A stretch of 64,000 nt of DNA from Parahaliea mediterranea (GCF_017255185.1 NZ_JAFKCZ010000012.1:97314-161313); one strand, 5' to 3'. Shown: positions 16,528 through 26,224, counted from the stretch's first letter. Made by a program: numbers and translations. The notes: generated from the sequence alone by a model not told the origin.

Positions 16528-18591
16528 ATGAACAATGCCCCGGAACTCACCCTGATCGCGGCCCTGCTGGCGGCCAGCCAGCCAGCGCTGGCGACGGAAG
16601 AAACACCACGGAACCCCGAGCACATCCTGGTCACCGCCACCCGCCTCGCCCAGGACGGATTGCCCACTCCCCTGTCCTATACCAGCATCGACGACGAGGC
16701 GCTGGCCCTGACCGGACATGTGCACCCCAACGAAATCATGCAGCGGGTACCGGGCACCTGGATCAGTCGCGGCAACGGCCAGGAGAGCCTCACCGCCCTG
16801 CGCTCGCCGGTGCTGACCGGGGCCGGCGGCTGCGGTTCGTTCCTGATGGCGGCGGATGGCATCAGCCTGCGCGCGCCGGGATTCTGCAACGTGAACCAGC
16901 TGTTCGAGGCCAATACCGAACAAGCCGGCCGCATCGAGGTGATCAAGGGACCCGCCACCGCCCTCTACGGCACCAGCGCGATGCACGGCGTGATCAATGT
17001 GCTGTCCCCGGGGCCCGCCGAGGTACCCGAGCAGGAACTGTCCATGGAGGCCGGGCCCGACGACTACTACCGCGGCCGCTACCGCTACAGCGGCCGCCAC
17101 GGCGCCCACGGCTTCAGCCTGCGCGCCAACGGCACCACCGATGGCGGCTATCTCGACGACGCCGGCTACGACCAGCAGAAACTCAGCCTGCGCCACGATT
17201 ACCAGGGCCCGCGGTGGCGCCTGCGCTCGGTGCTGGAAGGCAGCAACCTGAACCAGGAGACCGCGGGCTTCATCCAGGGTTACAAGGTCTACGAGGACGA
17301 TGACCTGCGCACCACCAACCCCAATCCCGAGGCCTACCGTGACGCCTGGTCACTGCGCGCCTACAGCCAGGCATCCACTGAACTGGCCGGCGGCGCACAG
17401 CTGCAACTCACCCCCTACTACCGCAACAACGGCATGGCGTTCCTGCAGCATTTCCTGCCCTGGCAGGCGGTGGAGGAGAACGGCCACGAAAGCCTGGGCC
17501 TGCGCGCCCTGCTGCGCGGCGAAGCCGGTGACAGCGACAACTGGCGGTGGATCGCCGGCGCCGAGGCCGAATACACCGAGGGCTGGCTCAAGGAGACCCA
17601 GGCCGAGCCCTTCAGCCCCAATCAACCCGCGGGCGTGCACTACGACTACACGGTGGACGCGCTCAACGCGGCCCTGTTCGGCCAACTGAGCTGGCAACCG
17701 GCGGCGCGCTGGACTCTCGATGGCGGCCTGCGCCTGGAGCACACCGGCTACGATTACGACAACCACACCGGTGACGGCCCCGCCTGCGGCACGGAAGCCA
17801 GCGCCTGCCGTTTCTACCGCCCCGCCGACCGCGACGACCGTTTCCAGGACTGGTCCCTGAACCTGGGGGCGAGCTACGAGTTCAGCCAGCGGCAGTACCT
17901 GTTCACCCGCTTCGCCAACGGCTTTCGCGCCCCGGAGACCGCGGAGCTGTACCGGCTACAGGCCGGGCAGCGGGTGGCCGACCTGGATTCCGAGCAAATC
18001 GAAAACATTGAGCTGGGCATTCGCGGCGCGCTGGACAACGGCCTCGAGTACAGCCTGTCGCTGTACCACATGCACAAGGATGACGTGATCTTCCAGGATG
18101 CCGACCGGCAGAACGTCAGCGGCGCCAGCACCCGCCACCGGGGCGCGGAATTGTCGCTGGACTACCGCCTGGGCGAGCAGTGGTACACCGGCCTGGATTT
18201 CACCGTGGCCCGGCACACCTACGACGGCGACGCACCACTATTGGGCGTCGACGGGAATATCGACGGCAACGATATCGACACCGCCCCGCGGCGCTTCGGC
18301 AGCGCCCGCCTGGGCTGGCTGGGCGCGCGCGCGCGGGCGGAACTGGAGTGGGTGTACCTGGACGAATACTACCTGGAACCCACCAACCGCTTCCGCTACG
18401 ACGGCCACCAGCTGCTCAACCTTCGGGCCAGCACCGCGCTTGGCCGCGGGCTCTCGGCCGCGGTACGGGTGACCAACCTGCTCGATGAAGACTACGCCGA
18501 ACGCGCCGACTTTGGTTTCGGCGAGTACCGCTACTTTGTCGGTCAGCCCCGCGGTGTCTACCTGGAGCTGAGCTACCTGATCGGCGGCTAG
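16528..18591 (+). CDS. TonB-dependent outer membrane receptor
   Basis: About 687 residues. Short signal peptide (ALLAASQPALA), TonB-box-like EHILVTATRL near residue 35, a plug domain with IEVIKGPATALYGTSAMHGVINVLSP and a beta-barrel ending in Y(R)YFVGQPRGVYLELSYLIGG. Two cysteines in the plug (GAGGCGSFL and GFCNVNQLF) probably pair as a disulfide. Plug and barrel resemble receptors of the siderophore/cobalamin class, but the substrate is not recognisable. It ends 9 bp from the convergent trpS stop. A TAAAAT near 16483 could be a -10 element. Confidence 0.9.
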   Translation: MNNAPELTLIAALLAASQPALATEETPRNPEHILVTATRLAQDGLPTPLSYTSIDDEALALTGHVHPNEIMQRVPGTWISRGNGQESLTALRSPVLTGAGGCGSFLMAADGISLRAPGFCNVNQLFEANTEQAGRIEVIKGPATALYGTSAMHGVINVLSPGPAEVPEQELSMEAGPDDYYRGRYRYSGRHGAHGFSLRANGTTDGGYLDDAGYDQQKLSLRHDYQGPRWRLRSVLEGSNLNQETAGFIQGYKVYEDDDLRTTNPNPEAYRDAWSLRAYSQASTELAGGAQLQLTPYYRNNGMAFLQHFLPWQAVEENGHESLGLRALLRGEAGDSDNWRWIAGAEAEYTEGWLKETQAEPFSPNQPAGVHYDYTVDALNAALFGQLSWQPAARWTLDGGLRLEHTGYDYDNHTGDGPACGTEASACRFYRPADRDDRFQDWSLNLGASYEFSQRQYLFTRFANGFRAPETAELYRLQAGQRVADLDSEQIENIELGIRGALDNGLEYSLSLYHMHKDDVIFQDADRQNVSGASTRHRGAELSLDYRLGEQWYTGLDFTVARHTYDGDAPLLGVDGNIDGNDIDTAPRRFGSARLGWLGARARAELEWVYLDEYYLEPTNRFRYDGHQLLNLRASTALGRGLSAAVRVTNLLDEDYAERADFGFGEYRYFVGQPRGVYLELSYLIGG

Positions 18592-18600
18592 GCTGCCCGC

Positions 18601-19617
18601 CTAGCCCATGGCGCGGATGCCCACCGCCTCGCGCACTTTCGCCAGCAGCGGCGCGCTGTGTTCCCGCGCCCGCTCGGCGCCGCGCTTGAGCACCGACTCG
18701 ATATAGCCCGGGTCCTCCATCAGCGCGTTGTAGCGCTCGCGGGCCGCGGCCAGTTCGTCGTTGACCAGCTCGAACAGCTGCTTCTTGGCCTCGCCCCAGG
18801 CGATACCGGCGGCGAACTCGGCGCGCATGCGCGCGGTTTCCTCCGCCGAGGCGAAGGCGGACCACACCTGGAAGACGGTGGAATCGTCCGGGTCCTTGGG
18901 CTCGCCCGGCTCCAGCAGGTTGGTCTTGATCTTGTTGATATGCTTGCGCAGCTGCTTTTCCGGCAGGAACAGGGGAATGGTGTTGTTGTAGCTCTTGCTC
19001 ATCTTGCGCCCGTCGAGGCCCTGCAACACGGCCACGTTATCGTCGACCACGGCCTCGGGCAGGGTGAACAGCTCGGCGTAATTGTGGTTGAAACGCTGGG
19101 CGATATCCCGCGCCATTTCCAGGTGCTGGATCTGGTCCCGGCCCACCGGCACCTGGTGCGCGTTGAACATGAGAATGTCCGCCGCCATCAGCACCGGGTA
19201 GTTGAACAGGCCCATGGTAACGCCAAAGTCGGGGTCCTCCCCCGCTTCCTCGTTCACTTGCACCGCCGCCTTGTAGGCGTGGGCCCTGTTCATCAGGCCC
19301 TTGGCGGCACTACAGCACAGTACCCAGGTGAGTTCGGTGATCTCGGGAATGTCCGACTGACGGTAGAAAACCGCCTGCTCGGTATCGAGCCCCAGGGCCA
19401 GCCAGGTGGCGGCGATTTCCCGGCTGGAGCTGGCCACATGCTCCGGATCCTGGCACTTGATCAGGGCATGGTAATCCGCCAGGAAAAAAAACGAATCGCT
19501 GCTGGTGTCGCGCGAGGCGGCAATCGCCGGGCGAATGGCGCCGACGTAGTTGCCCAGGTGGGGAGTGCCGGTGGTGGTGATACCGGTCAGGACGCGTTTT
19601 TTGGCCGGGGTGCTCAT
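18601..19617 (-). CDS. trpS: Tryptophanyl-tRNA synthetase
   Basis: Class I aminoacyl-tRNA synthetase of 338 residues, charging tRNA-Trp. The HIGH-like PHLGN is at residues 19-23 and KMSKS at 205-209, with the typical [15 protein letters not shown] and [19 protein letters not shown] segments. Length and motifs match the bacterial TrpRS. It follows the tRNA-queuosine mannosyltransferase-like gene by 83 bp on the same strand, so two tRNA-related genes are neighbours. Confidence 0.96.
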   Translation of the reverse strand: MSTPAKKRVLTGITTTGTPHLGNYVGAIRPAIAASRDTSSDSFFFLADYHALIKCQDPEHVASSSREIAATWLALGLDTEQAVFYRQSDIPEITELTWVLCCSAAKGLMNRAHAYKAAVQVNEEAGEDPDFGVTMGLFNYPVLMAADILMFNAHQVPVGRDQIQHLEMARDIAQRFNHNYAELFTLPEAVVDDNVAVLQGLDGRKMSKSYNNTIPLFLPEKQLRKHINKIKTNLLEPGEPKDPDDSTVFQVWSAFASAEETARMRAEFAAGIAWGEAKKQLFELVNDELAAARERYNALMEDPGYIESVLKRGAERAREHSAPLLAKVREAVGIRAMG

Positions 19618-19700
19618 AGCGGGACATGCTCGTAAAAAGCGGCAATTCTAGCGGGATTCGCCGCCCGCGGCTATCCCGCCCGACTTCGCCCCGGCCGCGA

Positions 19701-20828
19701 TCAGCCTGAACGGCTGGCGAGCTGTTGCAGGATCGCGCGATAGCGCGGCGCCAGCTTCTCGAGGCTATAGTCCGACACCGACGGGCCGGCGACATCTCCC
19801 CGGCGCCACGCGGCGGCCAGGTCCAGCAGGCGCTCACAGGCCGCGTCCGCCTCGCGCCCGGGGTCGTCCGGCCGGGAATCGTACAGAAACTCCGCGGGGT
19901 ACAATTCCGGGTACGCCAGGCGCGCGGGCAGCACCGGCACGCAGCCCCGGGCCACCGCCTCCATCACCGCGACACCCTGGAATTCGTGCAGGGCGGTGCC
20001 CAGCACCATGTCGGCCTCCTCCAGCAGGCGGTGGTAATCCGCCACCCGCTGTAACCAGCCGAAGTGCACCAGCCGGTGACGGTATTGCTCGCGGATGCGC
20101 CCAAACACCGCGGGCAAGCGGCGAAACTCCTGGCCCACCAGTGCCAGCTGGTAGTCCAGGCCGCTCCCCTCCAGGCGCGACAGGATTCGCTCCAGCCCCT
20201 CCCCGCCCTTGTCGTATTCCAGCCGCCCCGGCCACAGCAGGCGCAGCGGGCGCGCGCCAACGGCCGGGACCGGCGGCCAACAACTCTCGCCCGCCGCCGC
20301 GTCGTCCCCCGGCAACAGGGGCACGGGCAGCACGGCGCTGCGCCGGGCGAGATGATCCACCGCCTCCCGCGGCGCATAATCCGGCAGCCGCGCCAGCAGC
20401 GCGTCCACGCCGCGCAGGAAGCTGTCGCGATTGTAGGCGCTGTTGAAGGCCAGGCGATCCGCCGCGAGCGCGCCGTAGAGGCTGACCATCTGCGCCTCCA
20501 GCAAGCCGTGGCGACCACTGCCCTCGGGGTAGGCGAACTGGTTTTCGTGGAAGTACAACAGGGTCGGCACCGCGGCCAGGCTCGGCACCAGGCCGCGCAG
20601 GGTGGCCAGGTCGACCATGGAAGTGGCCACCACGAGATCGGGCCGGCATTCGAGCCGCTCCCGCTCGCGCAGGGCCCAGTACAGGGGGTTGCCGCGCACC
20701 CGCCAGCTGAAGTGGCGCGGCGGCAGAGCCAAACCGCGCCACTCCCAGTCCGGCAACATCTTCGACAGGCCCCGCCGCCAGTAGCGGTGGCTGCCGGCGT
20801 CGTAGGCGGACAGTAGCAGTACCCGCAC
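19701..20828 (-). CDS. tRNA-queuosine alpha-mannosyltransferase-like glycosyltransferase (DUF3524/GTDC1 family)
   Basis: GT-B glycosyltransferase of about 375 residues. The N-terminus LLLSAYDAGSHRYWRRGL followed by LPPRHFSWRVRGNPLYWA is the signature of DUF3524, the domain of vertebrate GTDC1 (QTMAN), shown to mannosylate queuosine in tRNA-Asp. A GT4-type C-terminal half follows, with LLWPGRLEYDKGGEGL, GTALHEFQGVAVMEAVARGCVPVLP. Start is GTG 20828, four bases after the apeB stop, so translation may be coupled. Bacterial members are usually left unnamed; whether this one glycosylates tRNA or another acceptor is untested. Confidence 0.8.
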   Translation of the reverse strand: MRVLLLSAYDAGSHRYWRRGLSKMLPDWEWRGLALPPRHFSWRVRGNPLYWALRERERLECRPDLVVATSMVDLATLRGLVPSLAAVPTLLYFHENQFAYPEGSGRHGLLEAQMVSLYGALAADRLAFNSAYNRDSFLRGVDALLARLPDYAPREAVDHLARRSAVLPVPLLPGDDAAAGESCWPPVPAVGARPLRLLWPGRLEYDKGGEGLERILSRLEGSGLDYQLALVGQEFRRLPAVFGRIREQYRHRLVHFGWLQRVADYHRLLEEADMVLGTALHEFQGVAVMEAVARGCVPVLPARLAYPELYPAEFLYDSRPDDPGREADAACERLLDLAAAWRRGDVAGPSVSDYSLEKLAPRYRAILQQLASRSG

Positions 20829-20832
20829 CGGA

Positions 20833-22149
20833 TCAGGCGGGGAACAGCGGCCCGTCGACGTCGTAGAAGCGCCGCAGCACGCGGCTCAAGTCCCAGGCAT
20901 CGCGGCTGCCGGCCAGCTCGCGGATGGAGTGCATGCCGAAGGTCGGTACGCCGATATCGAGTGTCCGTATACCGGTACCGCCGGCGGTAATCGGGCCGAT
21001 GGTGCTGCCGCAGGCCATATCGGTGCGCACTACGAAGGCCTGTACCGGCACCTCCTCCTCCCGCGCCAGCAGACGGTACAGCCCCGCGGTCTGGCTGTTG
21101 GTGGCATAGCGCTGGTTGGCGTTGATCTTGATTACCGGACCCGCGTTGAGCCGGGGGCCGTGGTTGTCGTCGTGGCGGTCGGCGTAGTTGGGGTGAATGC
21201 CGTGGGCATTGTCGGCGGAGATCATCATCGAGCGATCGGTGAGCCCGGCGTAGGCGGTTTCATCGCCGCTGATACGCCGCAGTACGGAGCTCAGGAAGGG
21301 CCCCTGGGCGCCGGCGGCCGACAGGCTACCCACCTCTTCGTGGTCGTTGCACACCAGCAGCGCGCTCTGCTCGCCGCCGGCGGCGAGCAAGGCTTCCAGG
21401 CCGGTAAAACAGCTGAGCAGGTTGTCGAGCCGGGCCCCGGCGATGAACCCGCCCTCCAGGCCCAACTCCGCCGCCGGCTGGGTATCGTAGAAGCACAGTT
21501 CGTAATCCAGCACCCGCGCCACGTCGATGCCCGGGTGCTCGGCGCGCAGGCGCTCCGCCAGCAGCTCGCGGAAATCCGGAGCCTTGTCGCCCTGGAGCTG
21601 GGTCAGCACCGGCAGGATATCGGTCTGGGGGTTGATACTGCGGTTCTGGTTCACCTCCCGATCCAGGTGGATCGCCAGGCTCGGGATGGTGGCGATGGCG
21701 CGCCGGAAGTCGACCAGCGCCGAGCGCATCGCCCCGCCGCCATCGGCGTAGGTGACCCGCCCCGCCAGGGACAGATCGCGGTCGAACCAGGGGTTGAGCA
21801 ATACCCCCCCGTATACCTCGACCCCGAGCTGGAAGTAGCCCTGGCGCAGCTTCTCCGGTTGCGGCTTGACCATCAGGCAGGGGCTGTCGGTATGGGCACC
21901 GACCATGCGCATGCCCTGCTCCGGCCCGGCGGCACTGCCGAGGTTGAAGGCGATAATCGAGCTGCCGTTGCGCGTCAGGTAGTACTTGCCCCCGGGCTCC
22001 AGACGCCAGGCCTGGTCCTCCCTGAGGGCCCGAAATCCGGCGGCCGCGAGGCGCTCGGCCATGACCTGCACGGCGTGAAAAGGGGTAGTGGCGCGGGCGA
22101 GGAAATCGCACAGCGCGCGATTGAACTGGGCGTTGTCGGGCAGCGGCAT
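20833..22149 (-). CDS. apeB: M18 family aspartyl aminopeptidase
   Basis: Metallo-aminopeptidase of 438 residues with all M18 landmarks: [18 protein letters not shown], metal ligands in [68 protein letters not shown] and the C-terminal FGMHSIREL. It removes N-terminal Asp/Glu or other residues from peptides in the cytosol as a dodecamer in characterised relatives. Four bases separate its stop from the glycosyltransferase start. ATG 22149 fits the family N-terminus. Confidence 0.93.
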   Translation of the reverse strand: MPLPDNAQFNRALCDFLARATTPFHAVQVMAERLAAAGFRALREDQAWRLEPGGKYYLTRNGSSIIAFNLGSAAGPEQGMRMVGAHTDSPCLMVKPQPEKLRQGYFQLGVEVYGGVLLNPWFDRDLSLAGRVTYADGGGAMRSALVDFRRAIATIPSLAIHLDREVNQNRSINPQTDILPVLTQLQGDKAPDFRELLAERLRAEHPGIDVARVLDYELCFYDTQPAAELGLEGGFIAGARLDNLLSCFTGLEALLAAGGEQSALLVCNDHEEVGSLSAAGAQGPFLSSVLRRISGDETAYAGLTDRSMMISADNAHGIHPNYADRHDDNHGPRLNAGPVIKINANQRYATNSQTAGLYRLLAREEEVPVQAFVVRTDMACGSTIGPITAGGTGIRTLDIGVPTFGMHSIRELAGSRDAWDLSRVLRRFYDVDGPLFPA

Positions 22150-22202
22150 GACCTGCGGTACCTGCTTGGCGATGCGAAGCCCGCTAGGGTAGTGGCGCGG
22201 GC

Positions 22203-22793
22203 TCAGCGACGCAAGTCGTTAACCGCTCCCTTGAGCAGGCCCTTTTGCACCGCGGGGCTCCACTGCCCGTCCCCCACCACCGCCGCCACGCCCAGGCCGT
22301 TGACCAGGGACGACAGCAGCCGATAGGCATTGACGGGCGACACCCCCTTTTTCAGCTGGCCGGCCCGCTGGGCCTGGCGCAATAGGCGCACACCCTCGGC
22401 CTGCTGGGTGGCCTGGCGTTCGGCGATAATCGCCTGGACGTCGTCCGATTGCCCCGCCAGGGTCACGAAAGCCAGCCGTACCCGCCACTCGTCCACCAAC
22501 TCGTCATTTACCGGCAGCAGGGCAGCCAGGCGGGCGTGTAGCAGGTCGAGGCCCTCGTGGCCGCTGTCTTCATCGGGCAAGCGCTCCTCGCACTGGTCCT
22601 CGACGAAATTCAGCGCCGCCAGCAGCAGCTCGTCCTTGTCGGCGAAATAGTGCTGCACCATGCCCTTGGTACAGCCGTGGTGCGCGGCAACGGTGCGCAG
22701 AGTCGTGTGCTCCAGTCCGGCTTCCGCCACCACCTGCGCTACGGTTGCCGAGAGCTGAAGCCTTTGTTCGTCGTGATCAACTATCTTTGGCAT
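22203..22793 (-). CDS. TetR-family transcriptional regulator
   Basis: About 196 residues. N-terminal [38 protein letters not shown], followed by a helical ligand domain. Start ATG 22793 ([11 protein letters not shown]) has GGGAGGG upstream; the longer frame to 22847 is unlikely. No divergent gene or obvious target is adjacent: apeB lies downstream and the region upstream runs to uppP. The upstream 118 bp are AT-rich, with a repeated tacacccac/atacacccaa-like stretch near 22840-22865 that could hold its promoter and operator. Ligand unknown. Confidence 0.88.
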   Translation of the reverse strand: MPKIVDHDEQRLQLSATVAQVVAEAGLEHTTLRTVAAHHGCTKGMVQHYFADKDELLLAALNFVEDQCEERLPDEDSGHEGLDLLHARLAALLPVNDELVDEWRVRLAFVTLAGQSDDVQAIIAERQATQQAEGVRLLRQAQRAGQLKKGVSPVNAYRLLSSLVNGLGVAAVVGDGQWSPAVQKGLLKGAVNDLRR

Positions 22794-22911
22794 GGCAACA
22801 ACCCTCCCGGGGATACCATTGCAGCTCGAAAGATCTTTTACACCCACCTACAGTCATACACCCAATACAGAGTGTAGCAAAGGCCAGAAATGTTGCAGGC
22901 AAGTTTTTTAA

Positions 22912-23706
22912 CTAGGCGATCCAGATGGCATAAAGAAGGAGGGAAAGGATAACCCTGTAGTATACGAAGGGCATCAACCCTATCCGCTCAAGCAAGCCCA
23001 GGAATACCCGGATACAGGCATAGGCGGTGATACCTGCCACCAGGCTGGCGACCCCGAGCCAGAACCAGTCCACCGGGGACGGGGCCTCCAGCAGATCGAG
23101 GGTTTTCAGCAAGCCCGCACCGGCGATTACCGGAATGGACATCAGGAAGGAAAAGCGGGCGGCATCGGGCCGCGACAGCCCCAGTAGCACCGCCGCGGTA
23201 ATGGTGACCCCCGAACGGGACACACCGGGCACCAGAGCCACGGCCTGGGCCAGCCCCACCAGCAATGCCAGGCGCCAGGTGAGCTGCACGCTGTTCGCCG
23301 GCGCACGCCACTCCGCCAACCCCAACAGGAGACCGAATACCAGCGTGGTGGTGGCGATCACGGGCAGGGAGCGCAGATGGCTTTCGATGAAGTCGTCGCC
23401 GGCGAAACCAAACAGCACCGCGGGCACGGTCGCCAAGGCCAGCAATACCACCAGGCGCCGCTGCGCCGCCGACGCCTCCGGCGCGCCCATGCCAAGGCAC
23501 CCCCCGGCCATGGCCATCAGATCGCGTCGGTAAAAAATCACCACCGCCGCCAGGGTGCCAACATGCACCGCGACATCGAAGGCCAGCCCCTGGTCCGGCC
23601 AGCCCAGCACCAGCGACGGAATCACCAGGTGGGCGGAACTGGAAATGGGCAAAAACTCCGTCAGGCCCTGCAGAAGGGCAAGAACCAGCGCCTGTAAGGG
23701 TTCCAT
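22912..23706 (-). CDS. uppP: Undecaprenyl-diphosphatase
   Basis: Integral membrane phosphatase (BacA/UppP, EC 3.6.1.27) of 264 residues that recycles undecaprenyl pyrophosphate for peptidoglycan and other envelope polymers. The two signature loops are present: QGLTEFLPISSSAHL near the N-terminus and VPGVSRSGVTITA in the second half, among about eight spans. Its ATG overlaps the TGA stop of tsaB by one base (TGATG), supporting translational coupling and this start rather than the TTG one codon earlier. Confidence 0.95.
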   Translation of the reverse strand: MEPLQALVLALLQGLTEFLPISSSAHLVIPSLVLGWPDQGLAFDVAVHVGTLAAVVIFYRRDLMAMAGGCLGMGAPEASAAQRRLVVLLALATVPAVLFGFAGDDFIESHLRSLPVIATTTLVFGLLLGLAEWRAPANSVQLTWRLALLVGLAQAVALVPGVSRSGVTITAAVLLGLSRPDAARFSFLMSIPVIAGAGLLKTLDLLEAPSPVDWFWLGVASLVAGITAYACIRVFLGLLERIGLMPFVYYRVILSLLLYAIWIA

Positions 23707-24416
23707 CAATCCGGCCGTCCCTGTTGTGGTATTTTTTTCCAGGTAATTTCATCGCGCACGTAGACCGGGCGCACCGCATCCGCCCGCAGCACGCGGCCCG
23801 CCTCCCAGGCCCGCCCGGCAGCCGGCAACAGATCGCGGGCCCGGGGCAGCAGGTCGGGATACGCCGCGCCAATACGCGCCGCCAGGTCCGCCGGCAATGC
23901 CTCCCGGTGCACCAGGCCGGAGCCCACCACCACCAATTCCCGGGACGCCTCGCCGACGGCGCAGGCGTGCGGGGGCGCCACCCGTGGCCCCTCGACCAGC
24001 TCTATGTGCTCGCCGCTCACACGGCACAGGCTCCAATACAGCTCGCCGATCTGCGCATCCAGGGTGCTCAACAGCAAATCGCCGTCTCCCGCCAGGCCCT
24101 CCCGCAGTGCGGTGTAGGCCTGGGCGGTGAGCGTGCTCACCGGAATCGCCGGCAACGAAGCGGCGAAACACAAACCCTGCACCGCGCTGGCGCAGACGCG
24201 CAAACCGGTGAACGAGCCGGGACCCTCGCCGTATACCACCGCGTCGACACCCTGCTCGCGCAAGCGGCCGTGGGGCAGCAGCTCCCGCAACATGCCAAAC
24301 AACCGCTGGCTGTGTTGTCGTGGAACGATCTCGTGACACTCGCTCAGTTCGCCGTCACGCAGCAAGGCCAGGGAGCAGGCGTCGGTGGAAGTATCTATAG
24401 CGAGGAAGTTGGCCAT
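23706..24416 (-). CDS. tsaB: tRNA threonylcarbamoyladenosine biosynthesis protein TsaB
   Basis: About 236 residues. ASKHA-fold protein required with TsaD and TsaE to make t6A37 in ANN-decoding tRNAs. N-terminal FLAIDTSTDACSLALL, then HSQRLFGMLRELL, VVYGEGPGSFTGLRVCASAVQGLCF and the C-terminal AVRPVYVRDEITWKK are all typical of TsaB. The frame extends to 24725 but MANFLAIDT at ATG 24416 is the family N-terminus. Coupled to uppP by a TGATG overlap; divergent from mobA. Confidence 0.95.
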   Translation of the reverse strand: MANFLAIDTSTDACSLALLRDGELSECHEIVPRQHSQRLFGMLRELLPHGRLREQGVDAVVYGEGPGSFTGLRVCASAVQGLCFAASLPAIPVSTLTAQAYTALREGLAGDGDLLLSTLDAQIGELYWSLCRVSGEHIELVEGPRVAPPHACAVGEASRELVVVGSGLVHREALPADLAARIGAAYPDLLPRARDLLPAAGRAWEAGRVLRADAVRPVYVRDEITWKKIPQQGRPD

Positions 24417-24540
24417 GCGCTGGTGTTCCGTAAAAAATTCGGGCAAGCGCCCTCCCGGCGGGTTGCCAGATTGTCCGTGGCGCGGGATTCTGGGATTATC
24501 CCACAGGCACATCCAGTGAAGAAGTGGCGGCGAGATTACC

Positions 24541-25128
24541 GTGGCGGTTATGCAATTTTCAAATACCCCTGGCATTACCGGCCTGGTCCTGGCCGGCGGC
24601 GCGGGCCGCCGTGTCGGCGGGCGCGACAAGGGCATGCTGCCCTGGCACGGCACGCCACTGGCGGAACATGTGTGCCACCGGCTCCGCCCCCAAGTCGAGG
24701 AACTGTGGATCAGCTGCAATCGCAATACCGATTTTTACGCCCGCCTCTCGGATCGCGTGTTCAAGGACGACCTGCCTGGCTTCGAAGGCCCACTGGCCGG
24801 TATCGCCACCGCCGCGCCCAAGCTTACCACTCCACTGCTGTTGGTTTGCGCCTGCGATACCCCCCGCGTCCCGGTTGACCTGGCGTCGCGCCTCAGCGCG
24901 CCGATGCAAAACCCCGCCCTGCAACTGTGCGTGGCCTTCGACGGCGAACGCGAGCAATACCTCGCCGCCGTCCTGCGCCGCGAGGCGCTGCCGGCCCTGC
25001 GTGATTACCTGGCGCGCGGGGAACGTTCGGTGCGCGGCTGGTATGCGACCCTGCGTCGTGAGCGCGTCGATTTTTCCGACCAAGAGGGCTGTTTTGACAA
25101 TATCAACCGGATCGCCCCCGACAACTGA
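24541..25128 (+). CDS. mobA: Molybdenum cofactor guanylyltransferase
   Basis: About 195 residues. Transfers GMP from GTP to molybdopterin to form the MGD cofactor. Signatures: GLVLAGGAGRRVGGRDKGML (the LAGGxSxRMGxxDK nucleotide loop), DDLPGFEGPLAGIATA and VCACDTPRVP. The C-terminal NINRIAPDN is the usual ending. Start is either GTG 24541 or ATG 24550; the former has GGCGAG upstream, the latter little. No molybdoenzyme gene is in the window. Followed by a structured repeat and a terminator. Confidence 0.92.
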   Translation: MAVMQFSNTPGITGLVLAGGAGRRVGGRDKGMLPWHGTPLAEHVCHRLRPQVEELWISCNRNTDFYARLSDRVFKDDLPGFEGPLAGIATAAPKLTTPLLLVCACDTPRVPVDLASRLSAPMQNPALQLCVAFDGEREQYLAAVLRREALPALRDYLARGERSVRGWYATLRRERVDFSDQEGCFDNINRIAPDN

Positions 25129-25172
25129 ATGGTTGAGGCAGTCGCGGGCTACACGGGCCCTTGTTAAAAAGC

Positions 25173-25340
25173 GGCGGAATGAATTCCGCCCTACAGGGGA
25201 GCGGCGCCGTATAACGTGCAGGGATCGAGAGGCGAGGCACCGCGCGACCGTGCACGGAATCGGAGGGGCGAGGCACCGCGTACCGTGTATGGGGCGAGGG
25301 CGAGGCGCCGCATACCGTGTAGGGTCGAATTCATTCGACC
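25173..25340. repeat. Composite intergenic repeat: terminal hairpins flanking imperfect tandem repeats
   Basis: A 168-bp non-coding element between mobA and the AlgP-like gene. The left end is a hairpin GGCGGAAT-ga-ATTCCGCC (25173-25190) followed by CTACA. The right end, 25317-25340, is the reverse complement of the same design: TGTAG then GGTCGAAT-tc-ATTCGACC. The two ends differ at two base pairs per stem, and both changes are compensated, so each hairpin stays perfect. Inside are three clear copies of a GGCGAGGCRCCGCR...CCGTGYA unit (25231-25254, 25267-25289, 25299-25321) and a degraded fourth at 25199-25220. Resembles REP/BIME or MITE-like non-autonomous elements; no coding capacity seen. 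Confidence 0.75.
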
Positions 25341-25372
25341 AAAAAAAACGCCGGCAAATCGCCGGCGTTTTT
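25341..25372. terminator. Bidirectional rho-independent terminator
   Basis: A-run, CGCCGGC-aaatc-GCCGGCG stem, then T-run, giving a strong intrinsic terminator on both strands for the convergent mobA and AlgP-like genes. Confidence 0.88.
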
Positions 25373-25393
25373 GCCACGGTTAAAAGCCCAATG

Positions 25394-26224
25394 TCAGGAA
25401 GCGCGAGCCGCCGATTTCCTCGGGCTCGCCTTGCGCCGGGTGGCCGCCTTGCGTGCGGTGGTTTTCCTCGCGGGAGCCTTCCTGGTGGCGGTCTTCTTCG
25501 CCGCGGCTTTCTTTCTGGCCGGCGACTTGCGCGCCGTGGCTTTTTTCGGTGCCGCTTTCCGGGTTGCGGCTTGCTTCGGCGCGGCCTTTTTGCGCGCGGT
25601 AGTTTTCTTGCGTTTGGCCTTTGCCGCTTTTTTCTTCTCCGCCGCCTTTAATTTGGCCGCGGCCTTCTTCTCCACTGCCTTCAACTGGCGTTCCAGCTTC
25701 TTCTCCAGTGTGGAGAGTTTCTTGGCGTCGGCCTTGGCGCGGGTTTTCGCCCAGCGCGCGGCGTGCTTGGCCAGCGCCGCCGCCTTATCTGCTTCCGCCT
25801 TGGCGGCGAGTTCGACTTTCTTCGCCGCCAGCTTTTCCTTGGCCGCGACCTGCGCCGCCTTCAGCTTGGCGTCCTCGACCAATTCCTTCACGCGCGCACG
25901 AGCCGCAGCAATGCGCTCACGCACGGCTTTAATGCGCGCCGACGCCTTGGACGAGGCATTGGTCGCCGCGCGAGTAGCGCGCTTGTCCGCCTTGGCCCGT
26001 GCCGCCGCGGCGCGTTTGCGCGCATCGGCCAGGGCTTTCTGCTCTGACGCCAGGCTTTTCTGAAGTTTTTCCAGGGCCTCGCTAGCGCGTTTAAGCGCCG
26101 GCGTCATCGCGCTCGCGCTTGCAGCTTTCCTCCTCGGTGCTTTTTTTGCGGCGGTTTTTCGTGCCGGTGCCCGACGAGTCGTTCTCTTTGATTTAGCTGC
26201 CGCTGTCTTTTTAGCAGTTGCCAT
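25394..26224 (-). CDS. AlgP-like, histone H1-like Ala/Lys/Arg-rich protein
   Basis: About 276 residues. Basic N-terminal tail (MATAKKTAAAKSKRTTRRA), a long Ala/Lys/Glu-rich coiled-coil-like middle (about residues 45-190), and a C-terminal tail of repeated KKA/ARK/TARK-type motifs such as RKAAPKKATARKSPARKK. This is the organisation of Pseudomonas AlgP (AlgR3) and eukaryotic histone H1 tails, a nucleoid-binding type with variable repeat number. ATG 26224 is preferred, with GGAG nine bases upstream; the extension to 26350 lies in the promoter region. It would bind DNA non-specifically; a role in alginate control is known for AlgP but not shown here. Confidence 0.85.
   Translation of the reverse strand: MATAKKTAAAKSKRTTRRAPARKTAAKKAPRRKAASASAMTPALKRASEALEKLQKSLASEQKALADARKRAAAARAKADKRATRAATNASSKASARIKAVRERIAAARARVKELVEDAKLKAAQVAAKEKLAAKKVELAAKAEADKAAALAKHAARWAKTRAKADAKKLSTLEKKLERQLKAVEKKAAAKLKAAEKKKAAKAKRKKTTARKKAAPKQAATRKAAPKKATARKSPARKKAAAKKTATRKAPARKTTARKAATRRKASPRKSAARAS

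Noticed and set aside
20929..22326. 465-residue plus-strand frame over apeB and the TetR gene
   Set aside because: Crosses two real minus-strand genes and shows no domain features.
25199..25340. CRISPR-like array in the mobA downstream region
   Set aside because: The repeat units are imperfect, close to contiguous, and there are no unique spacers; a composite repeat element explains it.
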